From Rutpela maculata (Eukaryota > Arthropoda > Insecta > Coleoptera > Cerambycidae), in the NCBI GenBank assembly GCA_936432065.2, contig OW386285.2:260532317-260596316 (forward strand): a stretch of 64,000 nt of DNA, read 5' to 3'. Shown here one piece after another: positions 52,663 to 63,632 of the stretch; position 1 is the stretch's first letter; every line of letters begins with the position of its first letter. The notes below the pieces were generated by a model. The model was not told the DNA's origin and did no database searches. It saw nothing but the letters and a program-made list of their open reading frames with translations. The translations under genes were made by a program, and so were the position numbers.

Positions 52663-53808
52663 CTTTTAGGAATTTTTGACTGGCCATATCTCCAAAAATA
52701 TGCATTTCTTGAAAAAATTCACAAGAGTAAAAACATCTTATTTTGGACCAAAAAAGTTAAATTTATTATTTCTGTTTCATTTTTGACCTAATTCTATAAG
52801 TTACGGAACCCATAATACTCTAATAATATTTTCAACTTTTTTATTAACGTCATTACAAACACATTGCACAGGTTTTATCAAAATCCATTAATTAGCACTC
52901 AAATTAGAAATTTTGGTCATTTTAGCGCTCTGTTGACTGGACTAATAGATTAAAGTTAGTATCGATGTGTCATTGTATTTTAAAGAAATACTAACCTCAA
53001 ATTTTTAACATTTCAGGATTCGGCACTTAAAGAGTTCAAATTGTCTACATAAAACTCGTGTACCATATAAAAATCCACTATGGGTAAATTCTCTGAAGTA
53101 CCTTTCACAAAATTAGGTTCCATTATAAACAAATATTAAACACACAATGTAAACGTAAACAAATCATTCAGAGCACTACCACCAACATGAAAATTCTCTA
53201 GAATTGAATGTTCATTAGATACGTCATCATTTACCGCCTTTTTATTTTCAAAACCAATTTGTTCTTGCATGTGACGATTAGAACTTTTTTTAATATGATA
53301 TATGCAATGTATATTTAATATACTTTTTGATCAAGTAATAATATTTTGTAAATTTTGTTGAAGGAAACGACCCTATATCCATTTATGTTTTAATTTGTCG
53401 GTTTAATTAGTCAAAGTTTTATAATTAGATAAAGTTTAGTTAATGTGTTTTTCAATATTAATATTAAGAATGATTGATTTAATTAAAAATTGTATGTAAT
53501 AACTTTGAAACCATATAAACCAAATAAAACTGACGTTACATCTTAGCAGTGACGAACAAAGCTTGATATATTAAAGCATTTTTCTGCTGACATGCTTTGA
53601 ATTCAATTTGTAAAAGACACGATCATCTCCATGAATAAAGTACATAACCGGCAGATTTTTGTACTCCATTTTATGACATTCCTAAATGGCAAATAACTTT
53701 ATAAGCATTCCACACAAAGACTGTTTTTCTGTAAACCCTTGTTCTGTGAAATCACTGCAGAGACATGATAAAAATGTGTGATTTTACTAAAAATGTTTGG
53801 ACTTGCAG
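52663..53808. other. No gene seen; intron before the last channel exon
   Basis: AT-rich; no recognised coding or repeat features. Confidence 0.45.
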
Positions 53809-54060
53809 ATTTGTCACTTGGAAGATGGAGCCCATTTTGGTGAAGTCGCTTTAATAATAAAAGACACTTTTCGAATTGCTACCGTTATAGCTGTAGAAGT
53901 GTCCGAGATATATAGACTAGATCAAAAAGATTTTGTAAAAGCAATTAATCCTTATCCAGACTTGCTAGCCAATATACAACATATAGCCGCAGAGAGGATG
54001 GAGGTCGCAACGATGTTGGACGAATATAATAAGAGAGAAATGGCAATGAAGAAAATTTAA
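53809..54060 (+). CDS. HCN/CNG-like channel, last exon (phosphate-binding cassette and C-terminus)
   Basis: After ACTTGCAG the exon continues in phase 0: ICHLEDGAHFGEVALIIKDT, then FRIATVIAVEVSEIYRL, then a C helix (DFVKAINPYPDLLANIQHIA, AERMEVATMLDEYN) and stop TAA at 54058-54060. The phosphate-binding cassette keeps Gly-Glu (FGEVAL) and the Arg of R-x-AT that contacts the cyclic nucleotide phosphate, so ligand binding is plausible. The protein stops about 18 residues after the C helix, without the long C-terminal tail of many HCN channels. Confidence 0.93.
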   Translation: MCHLEDGAHFGEVALIIKDTFRIATVIAVEVSEIYRLDQKDFVKAINPYPDLLANIQHIAAERMEVATMLDEYNKREMAMKKI

Positions 54061-54352
54061 ATTAAGAAATACCCTAGTAATGTTTAATAATTTAATTCCT
54101 GAAAGATAGTTTTTGAGTATAAATGTATTTACAAAAAATACAATATATGATTAACTACAAATCTGAATTTTTATTTTAAAATCAAATACTTCAGGATCAC
54201 AGAAGAGGAAGTAATAAAATAAAACATTAATACTTAAAAAGTCCAAACACAACTTGCTAATATTTACATTTGCCTTTAACTTATTAACTTTACAGTAAAA
54301 CTATTTGCTAATTCATTCAATAGTAAACTGCTTACGTATATTTAACTTATGG
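54061..54352. other. Shared 3' flank of two convergent genes
   Basis: The channel's 3' UTR and the downstream gene's 3' UTR meet here. AATAAAATAAAAC near 54213 is a candidate poly(A) signal for the plus-strand transcript. Confidence 0.5.
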
Positions 54353-54443
54353 TCAGTTTAATTCTATTACATCATTTGATGCTGGCCTTGGTGGTGCTGA
54401 GCTTGGTCCTCCTCGTCTTTGTCCCAATAAGCTGTTCAAAATA
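54353..54443 (-). CDS. Terminal exon of an unidentified minus-strand gene
   Basis: After a TTTTTTTGCAG acceptor (54444-54454) the exon encodes ILNSLLGQRRGGPSSAPPR and then PASNDVIELN, ending with TGA at 54355-54353. Its first base (T) completes the ACT codon begun at the 3' end of the exon at 61713-61888, so the two exons join in phase across 7.3 kb. The Gly/Pro/Ser-rich basic tail and acidic-hydrophobic end are distinctive, but I do not recognise the protein. Confidence 0.75.
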
Positions 54444-55623
54444 CTGCAAAAAAAATAACACATTGATAAAATGCTAAATTCAACATTACACAAATAAGAA
54501 TATTCAGACATATTTGAAAAATACAGGACTTTCATAAATGATCAAATGAAACGCGACTAATAGAGCATTTTCATTCAGGCCCGGTTTATCAATACTGGGT
54601 TAGTTCGCCCCCAGGGTTAAACGCTAACTCCAGGATAAAGTGTTTATATTGGTAGGATTAAAAGTAACCTTATTTTCAACTAAAAGCTAAAGTAAGAGAT
54701 AATTTAGCCCAAGCTTCAAGGTGGGGGTTATGCCTGTTAGCCTGAGGTTAAAAGGAAACAACACCAATCACAAAGTTTCATCGGTAAAGATAAAGCTGAA
54801 GTTGGGCGAAGGGTAGGCAGCGTGGCTATTATAGGGCGTCTGCACGTGACGTCACAGTTAACCTCAAAAATATGTGTTTCTTAAGGTTTAAGAGTATTAC
54901 GCAGCTGTTATTAAAATTTCTGCCAATAATTTTTCAATATTATTGATTAATAAAAATAGACTGCTAATTACAGGTTAGATTTCCAACCTACAAAAAGAGT
55001 CCTATTTCATAGATCATTTTCGGCTGGCGTCACGCTGTCGGTGTGGAGGGCACACAACTAATTATTTTGATTTCTAGAGATGGGTACAAGCTATTACTTT
55101 TTAATAACAGGTTTAAACTGCTTCTGCTGTTTTGAAATATCAGTTTAAAAATAACAGATCACTGAGAAGTACTGGCATTCGCATATCGCAGTGCGCAGTT
55201 TCTAGTATGCAAATTTTTCGGTCACGTGAATTTGACGCAGCTGTCTGAAGGGTATATAAAACCTCATTTACTGTTTGTTTATCACTGTGTGCAAAATGGC
55301 GCCGACGACAGCGTGACATCAACCGAAAATAGTATCTTGGTATCTTGGCTACTGCCATCTGTTATTTTCGAATAGAAATAACTGTGAATGCTATTTACAA
55401 ATAACAGTTATAAAATAATTGTTTTCATTCGCATTGCCTGTTTATTGGATGAGGTTTCGTGTGCCCTCCAAACAGCTGCGTCAAAGTCACGTGACCGAAA
55501 ATGATCTGTTAGGGACAAAGTATTCAGAACTTCATAAACATTACACTGAACTAGATTTTAGTTGAAAATACGGGAACCAGGCAAAAATTTTAATAACAGC
55601 TGCGTAATACTCTTAAACCTTAA

Positions 55624-56371
55624 CCCTTTGCGGTCGAATAAAGCTGAGTTGTCACTGGCGTAGAGATCGTTGGCATGTATGTCATGCACAACTTTCAACT
55701 CGTCAGTTGCAAACAACAGAGAGTGCGCTCAAGTTGTAATGCTTTTTGGGCAATATTGAATCACAGGTAGAGGCAACGTAAAAATATTAATAAATCTTTT
55801 TCTGCCTGCAATTAAACTTCGATTTTTACACATATTTTACACAACACTATATTATTTATTTCTTCCTCGTCAGAATTTCCAGCTTCATCTTCAGGGTCAA
55901 TAATTTCACCAATATTCGAGTCGGAATCAGAATCATATTCTGAATAATTTAATTCCACATCCAATTCTTCGTCAGAATCTAGTAAGTCTTCCAACTCTTT
56001 GTCAGATAATGAATTTTTTGTCATTTTAAAAGAACTATTTATTTACTTAACGGGAATATCATGTAAAACACTGTCGTAGAGGCCTAGACATTAACAGTAT
56101 GCAAGACGAGGTGTAACTACTTAGATTTTAGAAATGGTCAACTTACCAGTAAATTTTGTACGCAGAATCCGAATTCATCATCTGTTTTGTCATGTGATTC
56201 ATGCTTAATATAAATAGACTTTAAACTTGTGGCATGATAGATGCCTGCGACCGGAACTGCACTTTTGGGTTGGCATGTGTAACATGACAAACGATGTATA
56301 TGGCTGACTTCATGTCACTTCAAGACGATAAGGATGGTTGACATGTAATACATGCCTACGACCACAAAAGG
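55624..56371. mobile_element. piggyBac-like non-autonomous element, 748 bp, TTAA duplication
   Basis: Ends CCCTTTGCGGTCG and inverted CCTTTTGTGGTCG (11 of 13 match), with TTAA on both sides (55620-55623 and 56372-56375), the invariant piggyBac target. Removing it and one TTAA restores a continuous right arm of the surrounding element (CTCTTAAACC...TTAAGAAACACA). A fragment of transposase-like coding sequence is inside. Confidence 0.92.
55812..56024 (-). pseudogene. N-terminal remnant of a piggyBac-type transposase
   Basis: 70 codons: MTKNSLSDKELEDLLDSDEE then a very acidic region (SEYDSDSDSNIGEIIDPEDE, AGNSDEEE) and a stop. Short acidic N-termini starting with LSD.E..(L)L..SD are typical of piggyBac transposases. 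The catalytic DDD region is missing entirely. The element must be mobilised in trans. Confidence 0.65.
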
Positions 56372-56592
56372 TTAAGAAACACACTTTTTTGAGGTTAGCT
56401 GTGATGTCTCGTGCAGATGCCCTATAATAGCCACACTGCCTACCCTTCGCCCTACTTCAGCTTTAACTTTACCGATGAAACTTTGTGATTGGTGTTGTCT
56501 CCTCTTAACCTAAAAATTGTATGTTTGCTGTTGACAGTTGGGTGAAAAGCAAAGTTATTTTTTGCTTAAATTAGGAAGCCTGCAGTAATATT

Positions 56593-57021
56593 GGGCACGT
56601 TTAGGGAATGCAACTGCTGAGAATAATCACTCAAGCCGATTACTTTTTGATTCTAGTCAATTGTTGCGAATTCATTAAACGGTGTAAAGGATGTTGCTAA
56701 ATGTCACTACAATTGAGGTTATGTCAAAGATAAACTTTATCTTATATAGTGAATGTCATACTGTTGAAACGGTTAAATAAATTAGTGTTTGGTGCATACG
56801 ATTATGATTGATTCATTTATTTTGAGATACTTTTTGGATGATGAAATTGAACTGCTTGATGCAAGAAAGTGAGGTTAAATTTCTCCACTGACTACACTCG
56901 GTGTGAATTTTGCCCCTGACTAAAACATCCAACAGTTGACAATTAGCACATTTTCGGTGTTATCGTTTAGGGAATCGCTGCTCGCAACTATTGCCAACCG
57001 TTGCATTCCCTAAATGTACCC
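56593..57021. mobile_element. MITE with GGGNACNTTTAGGGAATGCAAC ends, 429 bp
   Basis: Left GGGCACGTTTAGGGAATGCA, right inverted GTTGCATTCCCTAAATGTACCC. Possible 3-bp ATT flanks. Non-coding. Confidence 0.75.
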
Positions 57022-57275
57022 ATTTATTTGAACAAATCGAGCATTGTTTTAGGTTTCTAACCGATAGGTAAAAAAGTTTACTGATGTAGCTAAAAAACCG
57101 AATATTAAAATCTATTTTATTGTACTGTAGAAATCATGCACTTTCACCAATAAAGCAATTGCTTTTAACATTGAGATATTACCAACCAGTAATTTTTTAT
57201 TAACTGCTGGAGATTAAAGTTATCCTGGGGCTAGCTAACACGCAAATTTAATCCTATATTGACAAACCAGTCCTG

Positions 57276-58228
57276 AGTAAGAGTACTGTATTGTCAGCTG
57301 GTTTCTTTCAATATTTTCTACAGCTAGTGGAGGACCATTACGGAAAAAAGCTGGAATAGGTCAGTAAAACACGGATTTGGCTGAAATTTTTTTACAGGTT
57401 CCTAATATTAGATACTACAATTCAAAAATTGCCGCTATTGTTCCCAAAACTATAGCAAAATTCAGAAAAATCCATAAAATTAAAAAAAAATTAAAATGTG
57501 AAGAACCTTTTTTTTTAAATATACCAAAATAAAGTGGTTCTAAGAATTCTGTAGCTTCAAAAACTATAATATTTATTAGAAAAATAACAAAATTTTGAAA
57601 AAAAATAGTGATAATTGAAAATTTTAAAGATACAATTCGTAAAAAGTACAAAATAATTTAACTCTTAAAATATTTAATAGGGTTGCCCCACTAATTTTAT
57701 TTAAACATTTTATGTCGTGAAAATGATATAATAAAACATTCTATTAATTTACAACAATTTACTTTTCTAATAAGAAAATATCGTCAAAAAAACTTGCTGA
57801 TAATTTCAGGGCTTTTTAAAACGGGCATTTTTACTCGCCAGAATTATGTATCTACCCGGAAAACCAATGAGATTATGGATATAATTAGTTGGTAATAGGT
57901 TATAACTGTGTTAAAGGAAGCTTTCCTCTAAAACTCCTCAGAATTTCCCTCTTTTATTGCTTGTACTGTGATTGGTCTAAAGCAGTGGACTTGTAAATAT
58001 TGGCCAATCAGAATCCAGATAAATGCCACACAAGTTATTCGTAAAAGCGTCGGACGTTGATATTTTGTAGTTTAGGTTATACTTCACCCGCTTCTGCAGT
58101 GATGGTACATCAGGTGACAGGTGACTAACCCAAAACTTTATTTATATTTTGATGTTTGGATTGTTTGGAGTGAAAATATTATCATTTTATCAGTTTCTGG
58201 TTTATGTTTTATTAATTCTACGATCAAA
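57276..58228. other. No gene seen
   Basis: AT-rich; the minus-strand 78-residue frame at 57415-57651 is low-complexity and hydrophobic without family features. Confidence 0.4.
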
Positions 58229-58330
58229 ATGAGTAAAGTGGATATGTTAAAGGTGCCGCTGATAATTTACCTAAAGTAGATTTTGAAACAGTTAATAATT
58301 TTTTTAAAACAAATCTTCCCAGATGAAATA
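58229..58330 (+). pseudogene. Short relic resembling the N-terminus of the YqaJ-like family
   Basis: ATG at 58229 gives MSKVDMLK; after a shift the next frame reads ADNLPKVDFETVNNFFKTNL. The pattern KVD...V..FF..N resembles the N-terminal segment preceding the MVSEFLKR-type exon. Very short, so tentative. Confidence 0.3.
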
Positions 58331-58748
58331 TTTGTTTAGATTTTACAGCAGAAAACCACTCGTCTTTCGATATTAAGTGGTACTGTCAAAAATAATATTG
58401 AGAGAACATTTTCACTAATATTATTACACAAAGGTACAAAACAAACTTTTTTTAGGCATTTTGATAATCCATTACAACTCATAATTAAAAAATGCTGTCA
58501 ATAAATAGAGGTTATGTTTTATATTTTTCACGGCTATCTTATGCAACAATGTAACCGACTTTTTATTGGATTTTAGGGCGTTGATGTCACAACAAGCTAC
58601 TTTATGGCTGTTTGAAATGAACTCAATATTTTTCAAACTTCAAGTTTTTTTTTGTTACTATTAGTAAAATTAAAAAGATAATAAATATGCCATAAATCAT
58701 TTTACGTGAATTAAGTTCTTCAGCAATAATTTTTTTTCTGGGAAAACC
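58331..58748. other. No gene seen
   Basis: AT-rich sequence with no recognised features. Confidence 0.4.
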
Positions 58749-59045
58749 CTATTCTTTTTGTGCATATGATATATCTATTATAACTATATTTTCATCAAAA
58801 TCATCTTCATCGTCTTCATCAATTAGGACAGAAGGTGCATGGTTAGCACATGCCTCCTCGTTGCACCCCGTGCAGCATGAGCTGCAACCCGGTTTTTCTG
58901 CATTCACAACTTTAACCACAATCTGTTTTGTCATTTGCAAAATATTATTTTTAAATTTTCAGGCGCTAGTTGTTGATTCATTGGGTTTGGAAAAATTTGA
59001 TAGTTTCCAACCCCAAATAATTTGATACCAAATCGATATTTGCAC
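58749..59045 (-). pseudogene. CXC (Tesmin/TSO1-like) tail relic, second copy
   Basis: Three frames in succession on the minus strand give QQLAPENLKIIFCK, then TDCG, a stop and SCECRKTGLQ, then CSSCCTGCNEEACANHAPSV with the acidic end LIDEDDEDDFDENIVIID and a stop at 58751-58749. This is the cysteine-rich C-terminal tail of the PIN-like/CXC family, like 12886-13197. Its upstream part would lie at higher coordinates and is not recognisable there. Confidence 0.65.
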
Positions 59046-60150
59046 CTGTATGTGTATTTTGTTTTGGTGTTCCAGAGCTGTGCCAGTTGTGCTGGGCAAC
59101 TTTGCAGATTTTTTTTTTATTTCTAGTGTTTGTAAAACATACCTTTATTCAATTAAATCAAACGAAGACCTAGAAGCCCCATATAAAGCTAGAATACATT
59201 TTAAACCAGCCTTTAAAATATAAAGAGTCTTGATTTTGTATCACAAAAACTTAGCGTCCTGTAAATCGTCACGTTTTTCAAAAATTAAATTATTACATTA
59301 TTTCGTACAATAAGTGTGTAAATAACATATTTAAATAATACAAGAATGACATTGTTTTATTATACCAAATTACTCATCATTTTATTTTCTTTGAAATTTG
59401 TTTATTGAATTTTTTGGCCATTTCGCACAGTTAAAAGTCAGAGCTGAAAAAGCAGTTTTACACTTAAGAATAATTTTTCAATAGCACTGATTTTTTTTCT
59501 TTTCTCAACTTAAATTGGATGAAAAACTACTATAAAAAACATCACATTAAAAGTACTTTGAAATAGTCTGAAGAAAATGTAGAACTATTAGTACATCTAC
59601 GATTACGCCTGTAATGAGAGAGAAATTGTAACATTGTTTTTTGTAAGAAAAAAACATGATTTTAAAGGAAATTTTCTCCACTTTCTTATGGTGTAATATT
59701 CCTTTATTTTTAAAATTTGCAAATAAGTTTTATTTCGGATTGAAGTTGCACTATTTGCAGAGGTGTGAACTTTTAAAAAAATTACAACATTTCGTGCTTC
59801 GATAATGACATTGGAAGTACATAAAAAAATTATTTGAAATACACGTCTGTACAGGAAATTTCATAAGATTCAGTTTAAGTTCTATGAAATTTTGTCATAC
59901 GATATGCGAAAAACTAAGTAATAGTCTAGGAGATAGCTCGATTTTTGTGGTCTGGGATATAACTTGTTGGCATTGCTGTTATGTTTTAGCAAATATTTTT
60001 TTGAGTATTTTATCTTATGCGAGTCAGACCTCCCCCCTTGCCCGTTTTGGCGCTAGCCGCTCCAGAAAATATTCAATTGCGGAAGATAGTATAACACTTT
60101 GAGGCTTGGTGCTAGTTGAAGAGGGTATTTTGCCTATGAACATTCGATAT
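59046..60150. other. No gene seen
   Basis: AT-rich sequence. A minus-strand Tyr/Leu-rich frame and a plus-strand 72-codon frame (59884-60102) have no features I recognise. Confidence 0.4.
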
Positions 60151-60480
60151 ATGCCAACATTTTTTCTCCGTGCAATTGGCAGCACTGGCGACATCAATTA
60201 TGGTCAAAATTAGAACGTACACTTTCAGACCAGGTGGAAAATTTTCGTTGTCAATGCTCATTGCTGGAATATGCCAACATTTTCTGCTTGCCCATTTTCC
60301 AGATATTTGGCCAAAAACGGGCCAAAACTGGTGCTTTAAAAAAAAAATGTTGGCACCTTCTCAAACTTGTAGTTTTTGTACTAAAGAATAGTCCCTGTGA
60401 GTGCCAACATTTTTTTCTCAATGTAACCCCCCCCCCCCCCCCAAGCTCCCAAACATTCATATACCGATTATTATGCCAAA
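60151..60480. repeat. Cluster of TGCCAACATTTT motifs in both orientations
   Basis: TGCCAACATTTT occurs at about 60153, 60273 and 60401, and inverted (AAAATGTTGGCA) at 60346. A run of 17 C follows at 60427-60443. The spacing is irregular; this looks like overlapping small foldback repeats. Confidence 0.55.
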
Positions 60481-61712
60481 AAGGATACAAAAATTACACA
60501 TTTAGCGAGTAATGTCCTTTTTAACAACAAAGTTCAAAAATCTCCCCCCCAAAAAAGACCCCCATATCAACCCCATTCCCATTTTGTATGCAAAAAAATG
60601 TATATTTTCGATCAAATAGTGGATTGAATGATGCTGTTCTTTAGAAAAAATATACAATGCCAGCACTCTAATGGGCCAAATTAGAGTACCCCCCTTTCGA
60701 CCCAAATATCACCCCCATTCGCGGATTTTTAATAATTTTGCGAAAAACAGCATTGGAGTCTAGACAATGAATGTGATAATTAATTAACTCTTTATTAATG
60801 TAGTTAAAATAACTGTACACAATAGGGTGGAACGAAAAACATGGAAATTTGAATTTGCAAATGGTATAGTTTACAATTTGTTGCTATGTATATGAAACTA
60901 ATTCTACTAAATTTTTAGCCAAATCGATTAATATTTAGAGGCTCCTTCATGGCCTTGAAAATGAAGGAAAGGCCAATTTTTTGATTTTTAACATTTTTCA
61001 AATTGACGTTTGAATTTTTTTCATGAATCTTTATTAATGTTTAAACGTGTGTGGCAAAAGTTTTTCCAATAAAATATTTTTCAGTTCCAGGGAAATTAGA
61101 AATGTACAAAAAACCTTATTTTTGTCAAATTTTACTTTTTAGTGACAAATTTTTTCATTTTTATCAAAATTTCGTTTTGGGAACTTTCAAAGGGAAAGTT
61201 TCCTTTACCCAATTCTGGTTTTAGCTAAAAAATGGCCAATTTGAAATAGATTTTTAAAATTTTTTATTTACCTCTAACAATATATTTTAATGCAAAGTAA
61301 AAAAAATCATCCATATTATTTTTTTGACCGAGACTACTTCAAGTATTTAATGTTTACCGATTTTCATGCACCCACTTTTCTATAAACAATTCATCATAAC
61401 TTCTTTATTTTTAAAGATAATGAAACAGCTCAAACGAAAGACAATCAAATATACTTTAAAAAGTTGTATTTGTATTTTTTTGTCTAGATGTTATAGTTTT
61501 TAAAATACAAGCGAAAAACGAGCGCGACTTGAAAACATCCAAAAAGGCTACAATAAAGTTTATTACAGTTTTTTTTTGCATCTATTGTAGCTTCTGAGTT
61601 ATAAAAAAATATATTATTTAAAAAAGAACAACAAAATCGGCGCTTTACTGACAGATTCCCAAATAAAACTGTAATCCTCCACTAAGTATGTTTGACATTA
61701 TAAAAAGCTTAC
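60481..61712. other. No gene seen
   Basis: Intron of the minus-strand gene. AT-rich with short homopolymers; a GGGTGGAACGAAAAACATGG block near 60824 resembles a common insect repeat terminus but cannot be delimited. Confidence 0.4.
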
Positions 61713-61888
61713 GTTGTTTGTGTCTTAGCTACTTGTGCTGGATTGATATTCATCTGCCCCAATATTTTTGCTTGTTGCTCTTGCTGTTGAATCATTCGCA
61801 TTACTTGTTGCTGATAATATGCTTCTTTCATTTTTTGAGCATGTAAAGCCTGCATTATATGCATCTCTTGTTGTACTCGTGCATACAT
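61713..61888 (-). CDS. Internal exon of an unidentified Gln-rich minus-strand gene
   Basis: The exon is bounded by a TTGTTTCAG acceptor (61889-61897) and a GTAAGCT donor (61706-61712). It encodes MYARVQQEMHIMQALHAQKM, then KEAYYQQQVMRMIQQQEQQ and AKILGQMNINPAQVAKTQT, a Gln/Met-rich amphipathic helix likely to form a coiled coil. It is 176 bp, starts in phase 0 and leaves two bases (AC) for the next exon, completed by T at 54443. The protein family is not recognised. Upstream exons were not found in the window. Confidence 0.75.
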
Positions 61889-62711
61889 CTGAAACAAGAA
61901 AACATTTTAAATTTATAGGAATTTAAAAAATTAGTAAGCAACTACTCTACGTGTTGCTTATTATGGACATTTTTTTCTGATGAAATATGATTCGTATGTT
62001 TTCTGGTTAAACTTTTCTTTTTCGGTTTAACACTTTTTCAGTTTGCGACAGGCAAAACAAGTTTTACTTGAACACCAAAGTTAACCAGTTTGATTCCACC
62101 GGTTTGACTCGAGAGGCTATGATAGCAATAATTACCAATTTGTTTTATCTCACGACTTTTTCAGTTTCAGTATTTCTTGTACCGTGTTTTTTTGATAATC
62201 GAAATTTGATATAAAATTCCTTATCAGTACAATTCACGAAATGGTCTTATCTTTGTTCAAATGATCTTTGCTGTCTAGGCGATGATCCAAACATACATGG
62301 TCTGTCCACACGTCATTTTTGCGCAGTTTTTCTTTTACGTCACACTCTTGCCACTGTACTTAACCCTTTCAGGGACGCTGATACATAAATTGTATCAGGA
62401 AGCAATTACATCTAATTGGGCATAGGTCTAGAATATGTACCACTCAAGCAAGTAATAAAAATAATAATAATAATAATCGATTTTACATTTAAATAAAACA
62501 TAGTGACAAAATTAAATTTAATGATATATCTACCAATAGGCAGAGTTTGCTGTACTTCAGAGTATGAGGAACTATGTTCTTTCTCGCAGTCACAAGTATC
62601 CAGCATAATAATAAAAAATTACACCCATCTAACGCTTCTTTTAACCCAAATTCCTTGCCCCTGAAAGAGTTGAGATACTGAGGGACAAAGGCGAAAGATT
62701 TTAGTGTTTTG
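61889..62711. other. No gene seen
   Basis: Intron or upstream sequence of the minus-strand gene. The frame at 62412-62606 includes a poly-Ile run over an ATT/AAT microsatellite and has no splice support. Confidence 0.4.
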
Positions 62712-63170
62712 CAGAGATGGCAATGAGTTTTTCCCTCATTGGGAAAATGGGTTTTTCCTGGGAGGGTTAAAATAAAAAAAAAAACGGTTTTTTCCCATTT
62801 TTGAATTTACCGCCAATTTTAACCTAACTTTTAGACTAAAAGTTAAGTTGGGCTAGGAATTTTCCCAAAAATGGGTTTTTTCTGGGAGGGTTAAAATGAA
62901 AAAAAACCGTTTTTTTTCCATTTTTGAATTTGCCGCCCATTTTAACCTATCTTTTGCACTAAAAGTTAGGTTAGAAGTAAATCAAAGAAAAATAGCATTA
63001 AAGCCCTTATGTTATGAATACAATCAAATATACCTAACATATTTGGTATCAAAATGATGATCTTTTAATGACCAATTTTGATAAAAAAAATATTTTTCCG
63101 GGGGAAAAAAACGGGTTTCTTCCCAGGAAAAAACCTTAAAAAATAAAAACCTGGTTTTTATCCATCTCTA
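62712..63170. mobile_element. hAT-type MITE, 459 bp, target duplication GTGTTTTG, internal duplication
   Basis: Ends CAGAGATGG and inverted CCATCTCTA. 8-bp direct repeats GTGTTTTG at 62704-62711 and 63171-63178. Internally a unit of about 125 bp (CCTGGGAGGGTTAAAAT ... CTAAAAGTTA) is tandemly duplicated. Related to 29223-29516. Confidence 0.9.
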
Positions 63171-63289
63171 GTGTTTTGTAAAATACTGCTTTATAGGTGC
63201 TTGTCAAGTTCGTCAGTGTCATCGCCATTTTGTTGGTTGGTAAAGGTAATTATAGGTTGGTAACATAGTGATTGATTGATTTTTCACGA

Positions 63290-63450
63290 TGGATAATAAA
63301 AGATCTACATACTTCAATGACGGTGAAATAAAATTGTTTATTGGATTAGTGAAAAAACATAAAGACGTAATTGAGTGTAAGATTCAGTTACATAAAAAGA
63401 TAACTCAAATGCCCTTGCGAAAGAATTTAATAATGTAAATGTTTGAACTG
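63290..63450 (+). pseudogene. Myb/SANT-like DNA-binding relic
   Basis: From ATG at 63290 the frame reads MDNKRSTYFNDGEIKLFIG then LVKKHKDVIECK, resembling the first helix of the Myb/SANT-like domain found in zeste-type proteins and in PIF/Harbinger accessory proteins. After a shift the next frame gives KDNSNALAKEFNNVNV, the second helix region, preceded by a stop. Broken as read. Confidence 0.5.
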
Positions 63451-63632
63451 TTTCTAAAAATTCTTTATTATTCCATTGCTGTGAATGATCAGGTCTTTCT
63501 CTTAATTTTCGTGCATGACGAGGTGCTTCTATTAAGTTGATAGGTTTTAATTAAGTTTTCATCGCTTGATAAAATGTTCTCAAAAACAACAAAAATCTAT
63601 TTTTAACAACTTTTTACAAAATGTGGGATATG

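Larger units (their letters stand above)
54576..57275. mobile_element. Nested inverted-repeat element, about 2.7 kb
   Basis: Outer ends CAGGCCCGGTTTATCAATAC and inverted GACAAACCAGTCCTG match at roughly three quarters of positions over 29 bp. Inside is a second inverted pair: 54750-54940 (AACAACACCAATCACAAAGT, GGGCGAAGGGTAGGCAG, GTTTAAGAGTATTACGCAGC) against 55565-55620 plus 56376-56516. The right arm of that pair was later split by a piggyBac-like insertion. A further 429-bp MITE lies near the right end. No outer target duplication could be recognised. Confidence 0.72.

Noticed and set aside
60427..60443. Run of 17 C as a regulatory G-quadruplex-like element
   Set aside because: An isolated homopolymer, more likely a slippage or repeat-end feature; no supporting context.
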